64,000 nucleotides of DNA from assembly GCA_030651765.1 (NCBI GenBank), contig JAUSBY010000011.1, positions 124,001 through 188,000 of the forward strand, given 5' to 3'. The translations under genes and the position numbers were made by a program. This DNA is from Coriobacteriia bacterium. GTDB taxonomy: Bacteria; Actinomycetota; Coriobacteriia; Anaerosomatales; Anaerosomataceae. The notes under the pieces were generated by a model. It saw nothing but the letters and a program-made list of their open reading frames with translations, did not search any database and was not told the origin of the DNA. Shown one piece after another: positions 16,462-24,852 of this stretch. The first letter of the stretch is position 1. Every line of letters begins with the position of its first letter.

Positions 16462-17430
16462 TCACACCACCGAGTGTGCGCCGGGCACGATGTAGGTGGT
16501 GACGTAGGTCAGCACGAGCGCGACGAACGACAGGACCGCAAGTAGGGCTACCACGCGCCACATCCCCGGACGGCGCAGGTAGAGCCGTGCGTGCAGATAG
16601 GCGGTGTACAGCAGCCACATCATGATCGACATGTTGACCTTGCCGGACCACCACCACGACTCGCCCGACCAGGCGAGTATCGCCCATGGGAAGCCGATGA
16701 GCATGCCGAAGGTCAGCGGCAGGTAGCCGAAGCGCGCCCACCGATAGGCTGTCTGCTCGAAGGAGCTCCGGCGCCTGACGATCATCAACACGGTGGCCGC
16801 GAACGACGCCACGAATGCGCCGTAGCTCACGAAGAGCAGCGGCGGGTGCACCCACATGTACCAGGTGTTGTAGTAGAAGCGCCTCGAGCCCTCGAGTCCC
16901 TGGAACGCTCCCGAGGCCACACCCAGGTCTCCCGAGTTCCACGCGGCGAGGTAGCTGCCGTACTGGGCGAAGAAGCTCGGGAGCGGCTCGGCGAAGGGGC
17001 GCCCCCACACGAGTGCGCCTGTCGCGAGCAGTGCGGCGGCTACGGCGAGCGTGGGCTGCAACTCGGTTCTGTGCCGACGGAGTGTGAGCGCGATGAGGGT
17101 CAGGACGATCGCCCAGACGTACAGCTTCTCCGACTCGATCCACAGGGGGACCGCGAACGAACCGCTGACCCGCCCGGTCACCGGGTCGACGAGCATCGTC
17201 AGATCCCACAGCCGCAGGTGGAACCATGCAAGGACTGCCTCGCCGATCACCAGCGTCGCCGTGAGCGCGCCGAGTGCTGACGGCAGGAAGCGCCGAGCCG
17301 CGGGGATGAGTGCGGCTAGCACGACAGCGGCCGCTGCGGCGAGGATCGCCGGGTCGAGGAAGCGCCCCCACTGGCCGAGGGTCGTCACGAGTGCGTCGAG
17401 CGATGTGGCTGTGGCTGTGGCAGAGAACAT
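16462..17430 (-). CDS. CcmF/CcsA-family cytochrome c biogenesis protein, N-terminal-half type
   Basis: A 322-residue protein with about eight to nine transmembrane helices; GGAGG is 5 bases before the ATG. The block NTWYMWVHPPLLFVSYGAFVAS and the following GESWWWSGKVNMSIMMWLLY correspond to the HPPLLY-GY and WWD haem-handling region of the CcmF/CcsA (PF01578) family. The usual WGxxWxWDPxE motif is changed to GESWWWSGKVN, losing the Asp. The divergent promoter region (17431-17552) has a minus-strand TATACT at 17457-17452. It is probably an operon with the gene after it. Confidence 0.78.
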   Translation of the reverse strand: MFSATATATSLDALVTTLGQWGRFLDPAILAAAAAVVLAALIPAARRFLPSALGALTATLVIGEAVLAWFHLRLWDLTMLVDPVTGRVSGSFAVPLWIESEKLYVWAIVLTLIALTLRRHRTELQPTLAVAAALLATGALVWGRPFAEPLPSFFAQYGSYLAAWNSGDLGVASGAFQGLEGSRRFYYNTWYMWVHPPLLFVSYGAFVASFAATVLMIVRRRSSFEQTAYRWARFGYLPLTFGMLIGFPWAILAWSGESWWWSGKVNMSIMMWLLYTAYLHARLYLRRPGMWRVVALLAVLSFVALVLTYVTTYIVPGAHSVV

Positions 17431-17552
17431 GCATACCTCCGGCGCCTCTCAGTATAGCGAAACTCATGGCGGAGTCTGGCGTGCGCACCCCGACCCGCAC
17501 GACCTGATACACTCGGCACTCGTTGCTGCGAATCCACAGACGGAGGCGTCCG

Positions 17553-18794
17553 GTGGGCGAGAGCAGGATCGCGAAAACGCTGGCTCGGGGGGCGGTCGTC
17601 TCCTGGCGTGAGCAGCCGACCCAGTACGACATCGAGGCGCTTCGCGCCAACGTGGCGCGCGTGCGTCTCGTGATACGGCTCCGCTGGGGGGTCGTGGTCG
17701 CGCTCACGATCTTCTCGGCCATCGCGGCATCCGTGTACGCGTCCTCCACCGACGTGGCCGCGTTTCTCGCCGACATCAAGGTCCCCGTCGCGGCGCTCGT
17801 CTTCGTGGTCGCGTACAATAGCTTCTATCAACTCACGTACCGCAAGTTCGCCAACATCGCTTTCCTCAACCAGGCGCAGCTGCTCTTCGACGTGCTGGTG
17901 ACCACCGTGCTCGTCTACTACAGCGGCGGCGTGTACTCGTGGTTCGGTGCGATGTACCTGCTGTTCGTCCTTGAGGCCGCGTTCATCCTGCCGAGGCGAT
18001 CTGACGTGTGGATGGTCGCCGGTGCTGCCGCCGTGCTCTATGTCGCCGTTCTATCTGCCGAGTACATCGGAATCCTGCCCCACGTCGATCTGCCGTTCGT
18101 TCGCAACGAGTTGTATGCCGAGATAACGTACGTTCTGCTGCGGTCCCTGTGGATGCTGACACTGCTTGGCGGCTCTGCGACCGTCGGCCTGCGCATGATG
18201 AAGTCCATCCGGGAACGCGAGACCGAGTTGCAGGAAAGCTCGTTCATGGACGACCTGACAGGTCTGTTCAACCGGCAGTACTTCCACCGCGTTCTGAGCA
18301 CCGAGGTCGAGCGGTCCAACCGCAACGACAGGGGGCTGGCGCTCGTGCTCGCCGACATCGACCGGTTCGGCGAGATCAACCAGACCTTCGGTGTGGATGT
18401 GGGTGACGGGCTGCTCGCAGCAGTCGCGGACAGGCTCCGTGAGATCGGCGGTGCCAGAGCGGGAGAGTCGGGGTTCCCGGTGACCGTCGCCTGCCGGGTC
18501 GGCGGTGAGGAACTTGCGCTCATCGTGCCCGAGGTGGCCCTTCCCGAGCCCGATCGGCTCGATCTCGGCGCGCGGGTCCTTGCGACCGCCGAGGCGCTAC
18601 GCGAAGCGATCGCCAGCGTGCGTGTGAGTGGGGTCGGCGTCACCGCGAGCCTCGGCGTTGCGCTCGGTCCCGCTGACGGTGACTCGCCGGACGCTCTGCT
18701 CGACGCGGCCGACCGGATGCTTTCGAGGGCGGCTCGTGCCGGCGGCAACCGCGTCTGCGCGACCTGGACCTGCGAGCAGGGAGACGATGGGTAG
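17553..18794 (+). CDS. Membrane-bound GGDEF protein (diguanylate cyclase-like)
   Basis: A 413-residue protein from GTG 17553 (GGAGG 8 bases upstream). About six transmembrane helices (45-200) form a sensor region, then a GGDEF domain starts at DDLTGLFNRQYF. The signature is GGEEL (317-321) rather than GGDEF/GGEEF; the metal-binding acidic residues of ADIDRF and the GGEE core remain, so activity is likely but not certain. Product would be c-di-GMP. It overlaps the next gene by 8 bases. An extended -10 (TGATACACT, about 17507-17515) lies upstream. Confidence 0.87.
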   Translation: MGESRIAKTLARGAVVSWREQPTQYDIEALRANVARVRLVIRLRWGVVVALTIFSAIAASVYASSTDVAAFLADIKVPVAALVFVVAYNSFYQLTYRKFANIAFLNQAQLLFDVLVTTVLVYYSGGVYSWFGAMYLLFVLEAAFILPRRSDVWMVAGAAAVLYVAVLSAEYIGILPHVDLPFVRNELYAEITYVLLRSLWMLTLLGGSATVGLRMMKSIRERETELQESSFMDDLTGLFNRQYFHRVLSTEVERSNRNDRGLALVLADIDRFGEINQTFGVDVGDGLLAAVADRLREIGGARAGESGFPVTVACRVGGEELALIVPEVALPEPDRLDLGARVLATAEALREAIASVRVSGVGVTASLGVALGPADGDSPDALLDAADRMLSRAARAGGNRVCATWTCEQGDDG

Positions 18795-19473
18795 CCCTTC
18801 CGCACCGTGGCGCAGCCGGGCCGAGACCGCTTCTCTCGCGCTCGTCCTGGTTCTTGCCATCGTGGGCCTCGCGCTCCTTCCGCTGACCACGCCGGCATAC
18901 GTGCGCTTCATGGTCGGCGCGGTAGGCTCCGCCGAGCGGACGGGTCTCGGACTCACCGGCACACTCGAGACAGCCGAGCACGTCCGCCGCTTCGTGACCG
19001 ACCCTGCGGCGGCGCCGCTTCCTGTGGCGATCGGCGATCGCCCCGCCTACGACGAAGCGGCCGTCTCTCACCTTGCGGATGTGCGCGATGTCCTTGCGCC
19101 CGCCAGGTGGCTCGCATCCGGGCTGGCGCTCGCCGCTTCGGCATGGATGCTCGTGCGTAGGCGCACGCGCGCAGGCCGCGCGGTCGTCGCCTCGGCACTG
19201 TCCGGCGCAGGCTGGTCGCTGCTCGCGATAGCAGGTGTGGCGGTGCTTGCCGGAGCAGCCGACTTCGACGCGCTCTTCGCCTGGTTCCATAGCCTGTTCT
19301 TCGCGTCGGGCACGTGGTCGTTCCCCGAAGGAGCGCTGCTGATCGAGGTCTTCCCGCTGCCGTTCTGGGTCGCATCCGGGGCGCTCTGGGGGCTCGTGAT
19401 CATCTCGTGCTCAGCTGCCGCCGTGGCGGCCGCTCACCGAATCCGCTTCACACGGGGTAACAACGGTGTATAG
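18787..19473 (+). CDS. DUF1461 (TIGR01906) integral membrane protein
   Basis: A 228-residue protein whose ATG lies inside the end of the GGDEF gene, so the two are coupled. The profile is that of TIGR01906: an N-terminal helix, an extracytoplasmic stretch, and the signature FAWFHSLFFASGTWSFPEGALLIEVFPLPFW in the second half, with about four helices in all. Members are widespread in Firmicutes and Actinobacteria, without known function. Linkage to a c-di-GMP gene is the only clue here. Confidence 0.85.
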   Translation: MGSPSAPWRSRAETASLALVLVLAIVGLALLPLTTPAYVRFMVGAVGSAERTGLGLTGTLETAEHVRRFVTDPAAAPLPVAIGDRPAYDEAAVSHLADVRDVLAPARWLASGLALAASAWMLVRRRTRAGRAVVASALSGAGWSLLAIAGVAVLAGAADFDALFAWFHSLFFASGTWSFPEGALLIEVFPLPFWVASGALWGLVIISCSAAAVAAAHRIRFTRGNNGV

Positions 19474-19474
19474 T
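19447..19474 (+). promoter_or_regulatory. Promoter for the DUF5679 gene
   Basis: TTCACA 19447-19452 and TATAGT 19469-19474 are 16 bases apart, inside the last codons of the preceding gene. Transcription would start about 75 bases before the ATG at 19554. Confidence 0.5.
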
Positions 19475-19553
19475 TTCCTGGGGGCAGGAATGCCTCAGGT
19501 GACACCCGGTCCCCGCGGGGGGCTACGTCAACGGACTCGAGGAGGTTGGGCGC

Positions 19554-19703
19554 ATGGCGGCCAAGGAAGGTTACTGCGTCAAGTGCAAGTCCAAGCGTGA
19601 GATCAAGGACGCCCAGGACATCGTGATGAAGAACGGCCGCCCGGCCACCCAGGGCCTGTGCCCCGTGTGCGGGACCAAGATCTTCAAGATCGGCAAGTCG
19701 TAA
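19554..19703 (+). CDS. DUF5679 Cys-pair micro-protein
   Basis: A 49-residue protein with its own promoter, a GAGGAGG site and a terminator just after it. The sequence has YCVKCKSKREI near the start and GLCPVCGTKIFKI near the end, two CxxC knuckles that should bind one zinc. This is the DUF5679 pattern, a single zinc-ribbon domain common in Actinobacteria and Chloroflexi with unknown function. The isolated promoter-gene-terminator layout implies a well-expressed stand-alone unit. Confidence 0.82.
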   Translation: MAAKEGYCVKCKSKREIKDAQDIVMKNGRPATQGLCPVCGTKIFKIGKS

Positions 19704-19726
19704 CAAGCCACGCTAGCGCGTGTTCG

Positions 19727-19757
19727 AGCGGGCGCTCCTTCCGAGGGGCGCCCGCTT
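19727..19757 (+). terminator. Hairpin terminator after the DUF5679 gene
   Basis: AGCGGGCGC (19727-19735) pairs with GCGCCCGCT (19748-19756), followed by TTGC; the T-run is short. Confidence 0.6.
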
Positions 19758-19905
19758 GCATGTGGGCCATGTCCGCTCCGCGGCGTATGTGCAGCCGAAG
19801 GGGGACGTACGTATTGACGAGGCGTGGTGCCAGGAGTACCGTCGACCGTTGTTGCATTCGCGGGCTGGTGCTTGCCCACGCGCTACCGTAAGGACGGGCG
19901 CAGAC

Positions 19906-20547
19906 ATGAACATCGTCGTCGTCGGGTGTGGCCGAGTCGGCTCCCAGTTGGCCACCATGCTCTCCGTCGAGGGTCACAACGTCGTCGTCATCGACCGCGA
20001 TGAGCGCGCGTTCCGTCGGCTCGGCAGCACGTTCAACGGGGTGACGCTCCGGGGGCTCGGCTTCGACGAGGAGATTCTCGAGCAGGCCGGGATCCGTGAG
20101 GCCGACGCGTTCGCGGCGGTCACCAACCTCGACAACACCAACCTCATGGCCGCAGAGGTCGCGCGCAAGATCTTCGGCGTACCGCATGTGGTCGCGCGTC
20201 TGTACAACCCGGTCCGCGAGCGGACGTACCAGCAGCTCGACTTGGACTACGTCTGCGGTACGACACTCGTGGCCGAGAACCTCATGGAGAAGATCAAGGC
20301 GGGGCACGGCCATCATCTCAACACCATCGACGATATCGAGGTCGTCGAGTTCAAGGCCGGGGCTGCCGTAGAAGGCCGACGCGTCGCCGACGTGGAGATT
20401 CCCCGCCGATTCCGCATCTTCACGGTCACACGCGGCCCGGCGTCGCACGTCCCCGACGGGGAAATGGTGCTTCACGAAGGCGATATCATCTTCGGCTCGA
20501 TCAAAGACGAGGCGTTTCCCAAGATCGAACGCCTCATGGGGGAGTGA
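19906..20547 (+). CDS. trkA: TrkA/KtrA-type RCK potassium-channel regulator, copy 1
   Basis: A 213-residue protein with one RCK_N Rossmann domain (MNIVVVGCGRVGSQLATML; GxGxxG, then an acidic strand end VVVIDRD) and one RCK_C domain (about 140-213). TrkA-type proteins gate potassium uptake channels by binding NAD(H) or ATP. Each gene here encodes one RCK unit, unlike the fused TrkA of E. coli. No TrkH/KtrB channel gene is close. A longer frame upstream is not conserved; the ATG 19906 starts the Rossmann strand. Confidence 0.88.
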   Translation: MNIVVVGCGRVGSQLATMLSVEGHNVVVIDRDERAFRRLGSTFNGVTLRGLGFDEEILEQAGIREADAFAAVTNLDNTNLMAAEVARKIFGVPHVVARLYNPVRERTYQQLDLDYVCGTTLVAENLMEKIKAGHGHHLNTIDDIEVVEFKAGAAVEGRRVADVEIPRRFRIFTVTRGPASHVPDGEMVLHEGDIIFGSIKDEAFPKIERLMGE

Positions 20548-20550
20548 GCG

Positions 20551-21216
20551 ATGTACGTCGTCATCAACGGGGGCGGCAAGGTCGCATCCTATCTGGCTCG
20601 CCAGCTGCTCGGGCGTGATCACGCGGTTGCGCTCATCGAGAAGCGCGAGGATATCGCACACAAGCTGGCTTCCGAGCTGCCCGACGGCGCGCTCGTGATC
20701 CATGGCGACGGGTGCGACTCCGTCTATCAGGAGGATGCTGGCGTGAGCCGCGCAGACGTGTTCGTGGCCGCTACCGGAGACGACGACGACAACCTCGTTG
20801 CCTGCCAACTCGCCAAGGTCGCCTTCGGCGTGCCTCGCACCGTGGCGCGCGTCAACAATCCGAAGAACGAACACATCTTTCACGCGCTCGGCATCGAGGC
20901 GATCTCGTCAACCACGATCATCTCGCGGCTGATCGAGGAAGAGGCGACGATCGGCGACATTCGCACGCTGGCGTCGCTGCGCAAGGGCGACATGGCGATC
21001 GTGGAGGTCGAGTTGCCGGTCGACCGGTGTGTGGTGTGCGGCAAGCGTGTGGCGGATCTGGACCTTCCCGGCGACTGCCTGATCATCGCCATCGTCCGCG
21101 GCGACGATGCGTTTGCGGTGCATGGTGACACGGAGATGCAGCCGGGGGACACGGTCATCGCGTTCACCAACGTCGAGCATGAGCGGGCGCTCAAGAAGGC
21201 GCTCACGGGGTCGTGA
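20551..21216 (+). CDS. trkA: TrkA/KtrA-type RCK potassium-channel regulator, copy 2
   Basis: A 221-residue protein 3 bases after the first copy, so the two are surely cotranscribed. It has a Rossmann start MYVVINGGGKVASYLARQLL (GGGKVA in place of the classic motif), an acidic strand end ALIEKRED, and an RCK_C domain. Between the domains it carries DRCVVCGKRVADLD, a CxxC pair missing in the first copy, which might make it redox- or zinc-responsive. The tandem suggests a hetero-oligomeric ring acting on a channel encoded elsewhere. Confidence 0.87.
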   Translation: MYVVINGGGKVASYLARQLLGRDHAVALIEKREDIAHKLASELPDGALVIHGDGCDSVYQEDAGVSRADVFVAATGDDDDNLVACQLAKVAFGVPRTVARVNNPKNEHIFHALGIEAISSTTIISRLIEEEATIGDIRTLASLRKGDMAIVEVELPVDRCVVCGKRVADLDLPGDCLIIAIVRGDDAFAVHGDTEMQPGDTVIAFTNVEHERALKKALTGS

Positions 21217-21300
21217 CGACCCGATAGAGAGCGCCGATGCGCACGGTGCAGCGTCGATTTGCCCACCGCTTCGAGGGTGTCCTACACTATGCAGGCTATC

Positions 21301-21375
21301 GCGGGTGTAGCTCAGTGGTAGAGCATCGGCTTCCCAAGCCGAGTGTCGCCGGTTCGAGCCCGGTCACCCGCTCCA
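21301..21375 (+). tRNA. tRNA-Gly (anticodon CCC)
   Basis: Acceptor arm GCGGGTG (21301-21307) pairs with CACCCGC (21365-21371). Anticodon loop TTCCCAA sits between TCGGC and GCCGA; the T-arm holds GGTTCGAGCC. CCA is encoded (21373-21375) and the discriminator is T, as usual for tRNA-Gly. Confidence 0.96.
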
Positions 21376-21385
21376 GCAGGATCTG

Positions 21386-21412
21386 ACAGGGGCCCGCGGG
21401 GCCCCTGTTGTC
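21386..21412 (+). terminator. Terminator after tRNA-Gly
   Basis: ACAGGGGC (21386-21393) pairs with GCCCCTGT (21401-21408), followed by TGTCATGTT; the core extends to a CCC/GGG pairing. Confidence 0.68.
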
Positions 21413-21459
21413 ATGTTGCCCCGCCTGTCCGCCCATCTCGCCGTCCGTCGACGTGGTGG

Positions 21460-21489
21460 TTGGCAAGGGCGCGACCTGGCTTCTACTAT
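21460..21489 (+). promoter_or_regulatory. Promoter for the M23 peptidase gene
   Basis: TTGGCA 21460-21465 and TACTAT 21484-21489 with an 18-base spacer, about 60 bases before the ATG. Confidence 0.55.
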
Positions 21490-21550
21490 GGCGAACATAG
21501 GTTCGATGCGCCGCGACCCCCTCTCTTGCGGCACGCGGAGAGGAGCGGTC

Positions 21551-22540
21551 ATGGCCGTTCGGCGATCGGCTCTCGGAGTGCTGTTGTTCGCGTGTGTGAT
21601 GCTGGCTCCTGCTGCAAGCGCGCACGGGACGGTATGGGTTGCGCCCGTGGCCGGAGGCACGATCATCACGGGGTTCGGCGAGCCGTATCCGGGAGGTACG
21701 CATCGTGGCGTCGACGTGTGCGCGCAGCCGGGCGCCGATGCCTGTGTCCCGGCTGCGGGGCGCGTGACGTTTGCCGGCCGCGTGCCTGCCGATGGCGGCG
21801 GGACGTGCGGCGCCGTCACGGTGGAGATGCCCGATGGACTGCGTGTGAGCCTGCTGCCCCTCGCCGAGGTGTTCGTGACCGCTGGCGATGAGCTTGCTGC
21901 CGGCGAGACGATCGGGACTGTGGCCGCCACAGGCGATGACTCCAGTCCCACGTCGCACGTGCACCTCGGGTTGAGGAGAGGTGAGGTCTATCTCGACCCC
22001 ACCGGACTCATGCCGACCGTGGATGCGGTCGCGCCGACCGTTCCGTCGTCGGAGCCGACGCCTGACGTGCCCGATAGCGAGCCTGCGGCAGCCTCGGCGC
22101 CCGCGGCTGTTGCGGACCCGGTCGTGGACACGGCGGGCGATGGCGCCGCCGCAGACCCCGCGCGTCAGCCTGCACCCATGGCCTCCGGCCACGCGCCTGA
22201 AACCATCGCTGTCCCGGGTGCCAGGATGCCCGTTTCCGGGCAGGCAGACGCGGGAGCTACGTTCGTGCCCGACTCCGTCAGCGTTCAAGATTCTCCGATG
22301 CGCGCCGAGCCCGCTGGGCTGCGCTCAGAGGTGTTACGACATCCGCTGCCCGAAGGCGCGGGCATCGTCGGAGACTCCGCGCTCGTTTCGGCGGCGCGCG
22401 GGGCGCGAGCAAGCGCGTTTTGGGTCCCCCTGGTGACGCCGCTTGGTCGCGGGACGGTTGCCGTGGCGGTCTGTGGGTGTGGGATCGTCGGCGCAGTTCT
22501 CATCCTGCGGCAGCGCAGGGAGCGGGTGTTCGCACAATGA
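21551..22540 (+). CDS. M23-family peptidase, secreted and C-terminally membrane-anchored
   Basis: A 329-residue protein from ATG 21551 (GAGAGGAG upstream). A signal peptide (about 1-26, ending in AASA) precedes an M23 domain with the zinc ligands H-x3-D in GTHRGVDVCAQPG and HxH in HVHLGL. A long Pro/Ala-rich linker (about 160-290) leads to a C-terminal transmembrane helix and a short basic tail (RQRRER). M23 enzymes cut peptidoglycan cross-bridges. It is not an LPXTG protein, so anchoring is by the helix. Confidence 0.87.
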   Translation: MAVRRSALGVLLFACVMLAPAASAHGTVWVAPVAGGTIITGFGEPYPGGTHRGVDVCAQPGADACVPAAGRVTFAGRVPADGGGTCGAVTVEMPDGLRVSLLPLAEVFVTAGDELAAGETIGTVAATGDDSSPTSHVHLGLRRGEVYLDPTGLMPTVDAVAPTVPSSEPTPDVPDSEPAAASAPAAVADPVVDTAGDGAAADPARQPAPMASGHAPETIAVPGARMPVSGQADAGATFVPDSVSVQDSPMRAEPAGLRSEVLRHPLPEGAGIVGDSALVSAARGARASAFWVPLVTPLGRGTVAVAVCGCGIVGAVLILRQRRERVFAQ

Positions 22541-22582
22541 CGGGAAGTCCGAGGTGTGTCAGAGCGGTGGGGTATTACCGTG

Positions 22583-22611
22583 TTGTGGGTCGGTCGGGCC
22601 TCTGGTACACT
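22583..22611 (+). promoter_or_regulatory. Promoter of the rpsF operon
   Basis: TTGTGG 22583-22588 and TACACT 22606-22611 with a 17-base spacer, giving a leader of about 70 bases. Confidence 0.6.
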
Positions 22612-22632
22612 TCGGAAGCTTCATTTCCTGCT

Positions 22633-22658
22633 CCGGGCAGAGCCTTCACATGTCCCGG
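22633..22658 (+). promoter_or_regulatory. Candidate S6:S18-type leader hairpin
   Basis: CCGGG (22633-22637) pairs with CCCGG (22654-22658) around a 16-base loop in the rpsF leader, with CCG triplets on both sides. The position fits the known autoregulatory element bound by the S6-S18 complex, but I cannot confirm the consensus. Confidence 0.35.
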
Positions 22659-22687
22659 GGCCGCATCAGTCCAAGGGAGGTGAAAAG

Positions 22688-22981
22688 TTGAAGGCTTATG
22701 AACTCATGCTCATCATGCGCCCCAACCTCGAAGACGAGGCGCGGGAGGGTGTCCTGACCAAGGTCCGGGGCATCGTCACTGCCGAGGGCGGCACGGTCGA
22801 TTCCGAGGAAGTCTGGGGCAAGCGTCGTCTTGCCCATGAGATCGCCCATACAGAAGAGGGCGACTACCAGGTGATCCTCTTTCATGCCGGTACCGCTACT
22901 GTCGCCGAGCTCGACCGCGTCCTGCACATCACCGATCAGGTACTCCGCTTCATGATCGTCCGACGTGACGATCTGGCTTAG
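22688..22981 (+). CDS. rpsF: 30S ribosomal protein bS6
   Basis: A 97-residue protein starting at TTG 22688, set by GGGAGGTGA 8 bases upstream. KAYELMLIMRPNLEDEARE at the start and EVWGKRRLAHEIAHTEEGDYQVILF in the middle are typical of bS6. First gene of the rpsF-ssb-rpsR-DUF2232-rplI-dnaB cluster. Confidence 0.95.
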   Translation: MKAYELMLIMRPNLEDEAREGVLTKVRGIVTAEGGTVDSEEVWGKRRLAHEIAHTEEGDYQVILFHAGTATVAELDRVLHITDQVLRFMIVRRDDLA

Positions 22982-23040
22982 CCGCGCACCTGTGGCTGAT
23001 CGGGCTGCAACGACCGGTATCAACGAGTGAGGTGGCACAG

Positions 23041-23454
23041 ATGAGTATCAACAGAGTGGTGATCTCCGGCAACTTGACGCGTGACCCTGAGCTTAAGGCG
23101 ACGGGCAGCGGCATGAGTGTCCTCAAGATGCGCATGGCGGTCAATGACCGCCGCAAGAACGCGCAGACCGGCGAATGGGAAGACGCGCCCAACTACGTAG
23201 ACGTGACCATGTTTGGGTCGCGTGCGGAGTCAGTGTCGCGCTTCCTCTCGAAAGGCTCGAAGCTCGCCGTCGAGGGCAAGCTGCGCTGGAGCGAGTGGGA
23301 GACCGACGGTCAGAAGCGCTCCAAGCTCGAGGTCGTAGCCGACGACATCGAGTTCATGTCCTCGCGCGACGGCGGCTCCGGAGGCTATAGCGCGCCTACC
23401 TCGGCCCCCGCAGCCTCAGGCACCGACGATCCGGGCGAGGAAATCCCGTTCTAA
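23041..23454 (+). CDS. ssb: Single-stranded DNA-binding protein
   Basis: A 137-residue protein: OB-fold from MSINRVVISGNLTRDPELKA through FGSRAESVSRFLSKGSKLAVEGKL, then a short glycine-rich linker and the acidic tip DDPGEEIPF, the docking tail for replication and repair partners. ATG 23041 follows GAGGTGG. The standard position between rpsF and rpsR supports the call. Confidence 0.95.
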   Translation: MSINRVVISGNLTRDPELKATGSGMSVLKMRMAVNDRRKNAQTGEWEDAPNYVDVTMFGSRAESVSRFLSKGSKLAVEGKLRWSEWETDGQKRSKLEVVADDIEFMSSRDGGSGGYSAPTSAPAASGTDDPGEEIPF

Positions 23455-23468
23455 TCGAACTGACACCG

Positions 23469-23489
23469 CGGGCGGGTCCCTCCCGCCCG
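23469..23489 (+). repeat. GC-rich hairpin between ssb and rpsR
   Basis: CGGGCGGG (23469-23476) pairs with CCCGCCCG (23482-23489) around TCCCT. No T-run follows, so it is more likely an mRNA processing or partial attenuation element than a full terminator. Confidence 0.5.
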
Positions 23490-23535
23490 GCGGACACACA
23501 CCGACCCCGCAGGGGTACTGGAAGGAGGTACGTGC

Positions 23536-23799
23536 ATGAGTGATTACTCGAGGAAGCCGAAGCGCCGTTACTGCGCGTTCTGCAAGGACAAGACCGAGTA
23601 CATCGACTACAAAGACGTGAATATGCTCCGCAAGTACATGACCGACCGCGGCAAGATCAAGCCTCGCCGTGTCTCGGGCAACTGCGCGCAGCATCAGCAT
23701 CAGCTCTCGACCGCGGTCAAGCGCGCTCGCGAGATGGCGCTCGTTCCGTACACGGTCCCGGTTGTGAGCAACAAGGTCGATGGCAAAGGTCGCAGGTAG
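23536..23799 (+). CDS. rpsR: 30S ribosomal protein bS18
   Basis: An 87-residue protein after a strong GGAAGGAGGT. It contains YCAFCKDK and [19 protein letters not shown]; the Cys/His set is the zinc-binding (C+) form of bS18. It overlaps the next gene by 20 bases. Confidence 0.95.
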   Translation: MSDYSRKPKRRYCAFCKDKTEYIDYKDVNMLRKYMTDRGKIKPRRVSGNCAQHQHQLSTAVKRAREMALVPYTVPVVSNKVDGKGRR

Positions 23800-24793
23800 C
23801 AGCGGCGAGCGGCTCGGAGTCGCTCAGACCGCGAGGTTCGCGCTCGGCGCGACCATCGGCTCTCTGTCGATGGTTCTGCTGCACCCTGTCATAGGCCTGC
23901 CGATCGCCGCTGGCGGTCTGGCGGCGCTCGTCTACGGGAACCGAACGGTTCTCGCGCTCGCGGTGGCGGCGGTCGCCGGGGCGCTGACCGGTCTCGTGGC
24001 TCACCAGGCGAACGTGTATGTGATCGTCCTGCCGCTCACCGGGTCGGTGGTCGGCGGAGCGGGACCGTACGTGTTCACGGCGCTGACCGTGGCGTCACTC
24101 GCGTTGGTCGGTCCCGGCATGGTCGCTCTGATGCGTTCGGGCTCGCCGCTCCGGGCCATAGCGATCGCGGCGCTTGCACTGAGCGCCATGCAGGCCGCGG
24201 TCCTGCTGTCGTTCGCTGCGATGGCGGGACAGACGGTGCCGGCACTCATCGGCGCTGTGATCGCCGAGGTGGCTGCCCAGACGGGTGCGCTCATCGAGAT
24301 GGAGGACGCGCTCGCGGCGTCGTGGCCGGGTCTGCTCGTATCGATGAACGCGTTCGCTGCTGTGCTCGTGGCCGCCATCGTGGGCCGGGCCGGCGTTCGC
24401 CGCGGGGCGACGGTGCGTCCGATTCCGCCGTTGGCCCGACTCGATCTCGATCCGCGGATGGCGGTGTTGCCGATCGCCGCGATAGCGTTGCTTGCTGCGG
24501 GTCGCATCCCCGCTTCGATCGGTCCGGCGCTCGACGTGATAGGCATGAACGTGCTGATCGTGGCGCGGTGGGTGTTCTTCCTGCAGGGCATAGCCGCCTT
24601 TGCGGGGCTGTACGAACGGGCCGGCTTCTCGCGGACGACTCGAGCACTTGGGTACGCTCTACTCGGCGTGACTGAGGCACTGCTCCCGCTCGTGAGCCTG
24701 ACGGGATTGGCGGACATATGGTTGAACATGCGGCGGCTGCCGCGTGACGGGTCGACTCCGGAGGCTGTTGAGACACCTTCGGACACGGACTAA
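23780..24793 (+). CDS. DUF2232 membrane protein (YybS family)
   Basis: A 337-residue protein with about nine transmembrane helices, starting inside rpsR. The C-terminal block ([17 protein letters not shown]... then [20 protein letters not shown]) matches the DUF2232 pattern, and its place between rpsR and rplI is the usual one for yybS. Function unknown; it may resemble a substrate-binding S component or a peptidoglycan-linked transporter. Confidence 0.82.
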   Translation: MAKVAGSSGERLGVAQTARFALGATIGSLSMVLLHPVIGLPIAAGGLAALVYGNRTVLALAVAAVAGALTGLVAHQANVYVIVLPLTGSVVGGAGPYVFTALTVASLALVGPGMVALMRSGSPLRAIAIAALALSAMQAAVLLSFAAMAGQTVPALIGAVIAEVAAQTGALIEMEDALAASWPGLLVSMNAFAAVLVAAIVGRAGVRRGATVRPIPPLARLDLDPRMAVLPIAAIALLAAGRIPASIGPALDVIGMNVLIVARWVFFLQGIAAFAGLYERAGFSRTTRALGYALLGVTEALLPLVSLTGLADIWLNMRRLPRDGSTPEAVETPSDTD

Positions 24794-24852
24794 AGTGAGT
24801 GTCACCGCGCCGTCGTGATCGGCGGGGCGGCGCGAAATGACGAGGAGATACA

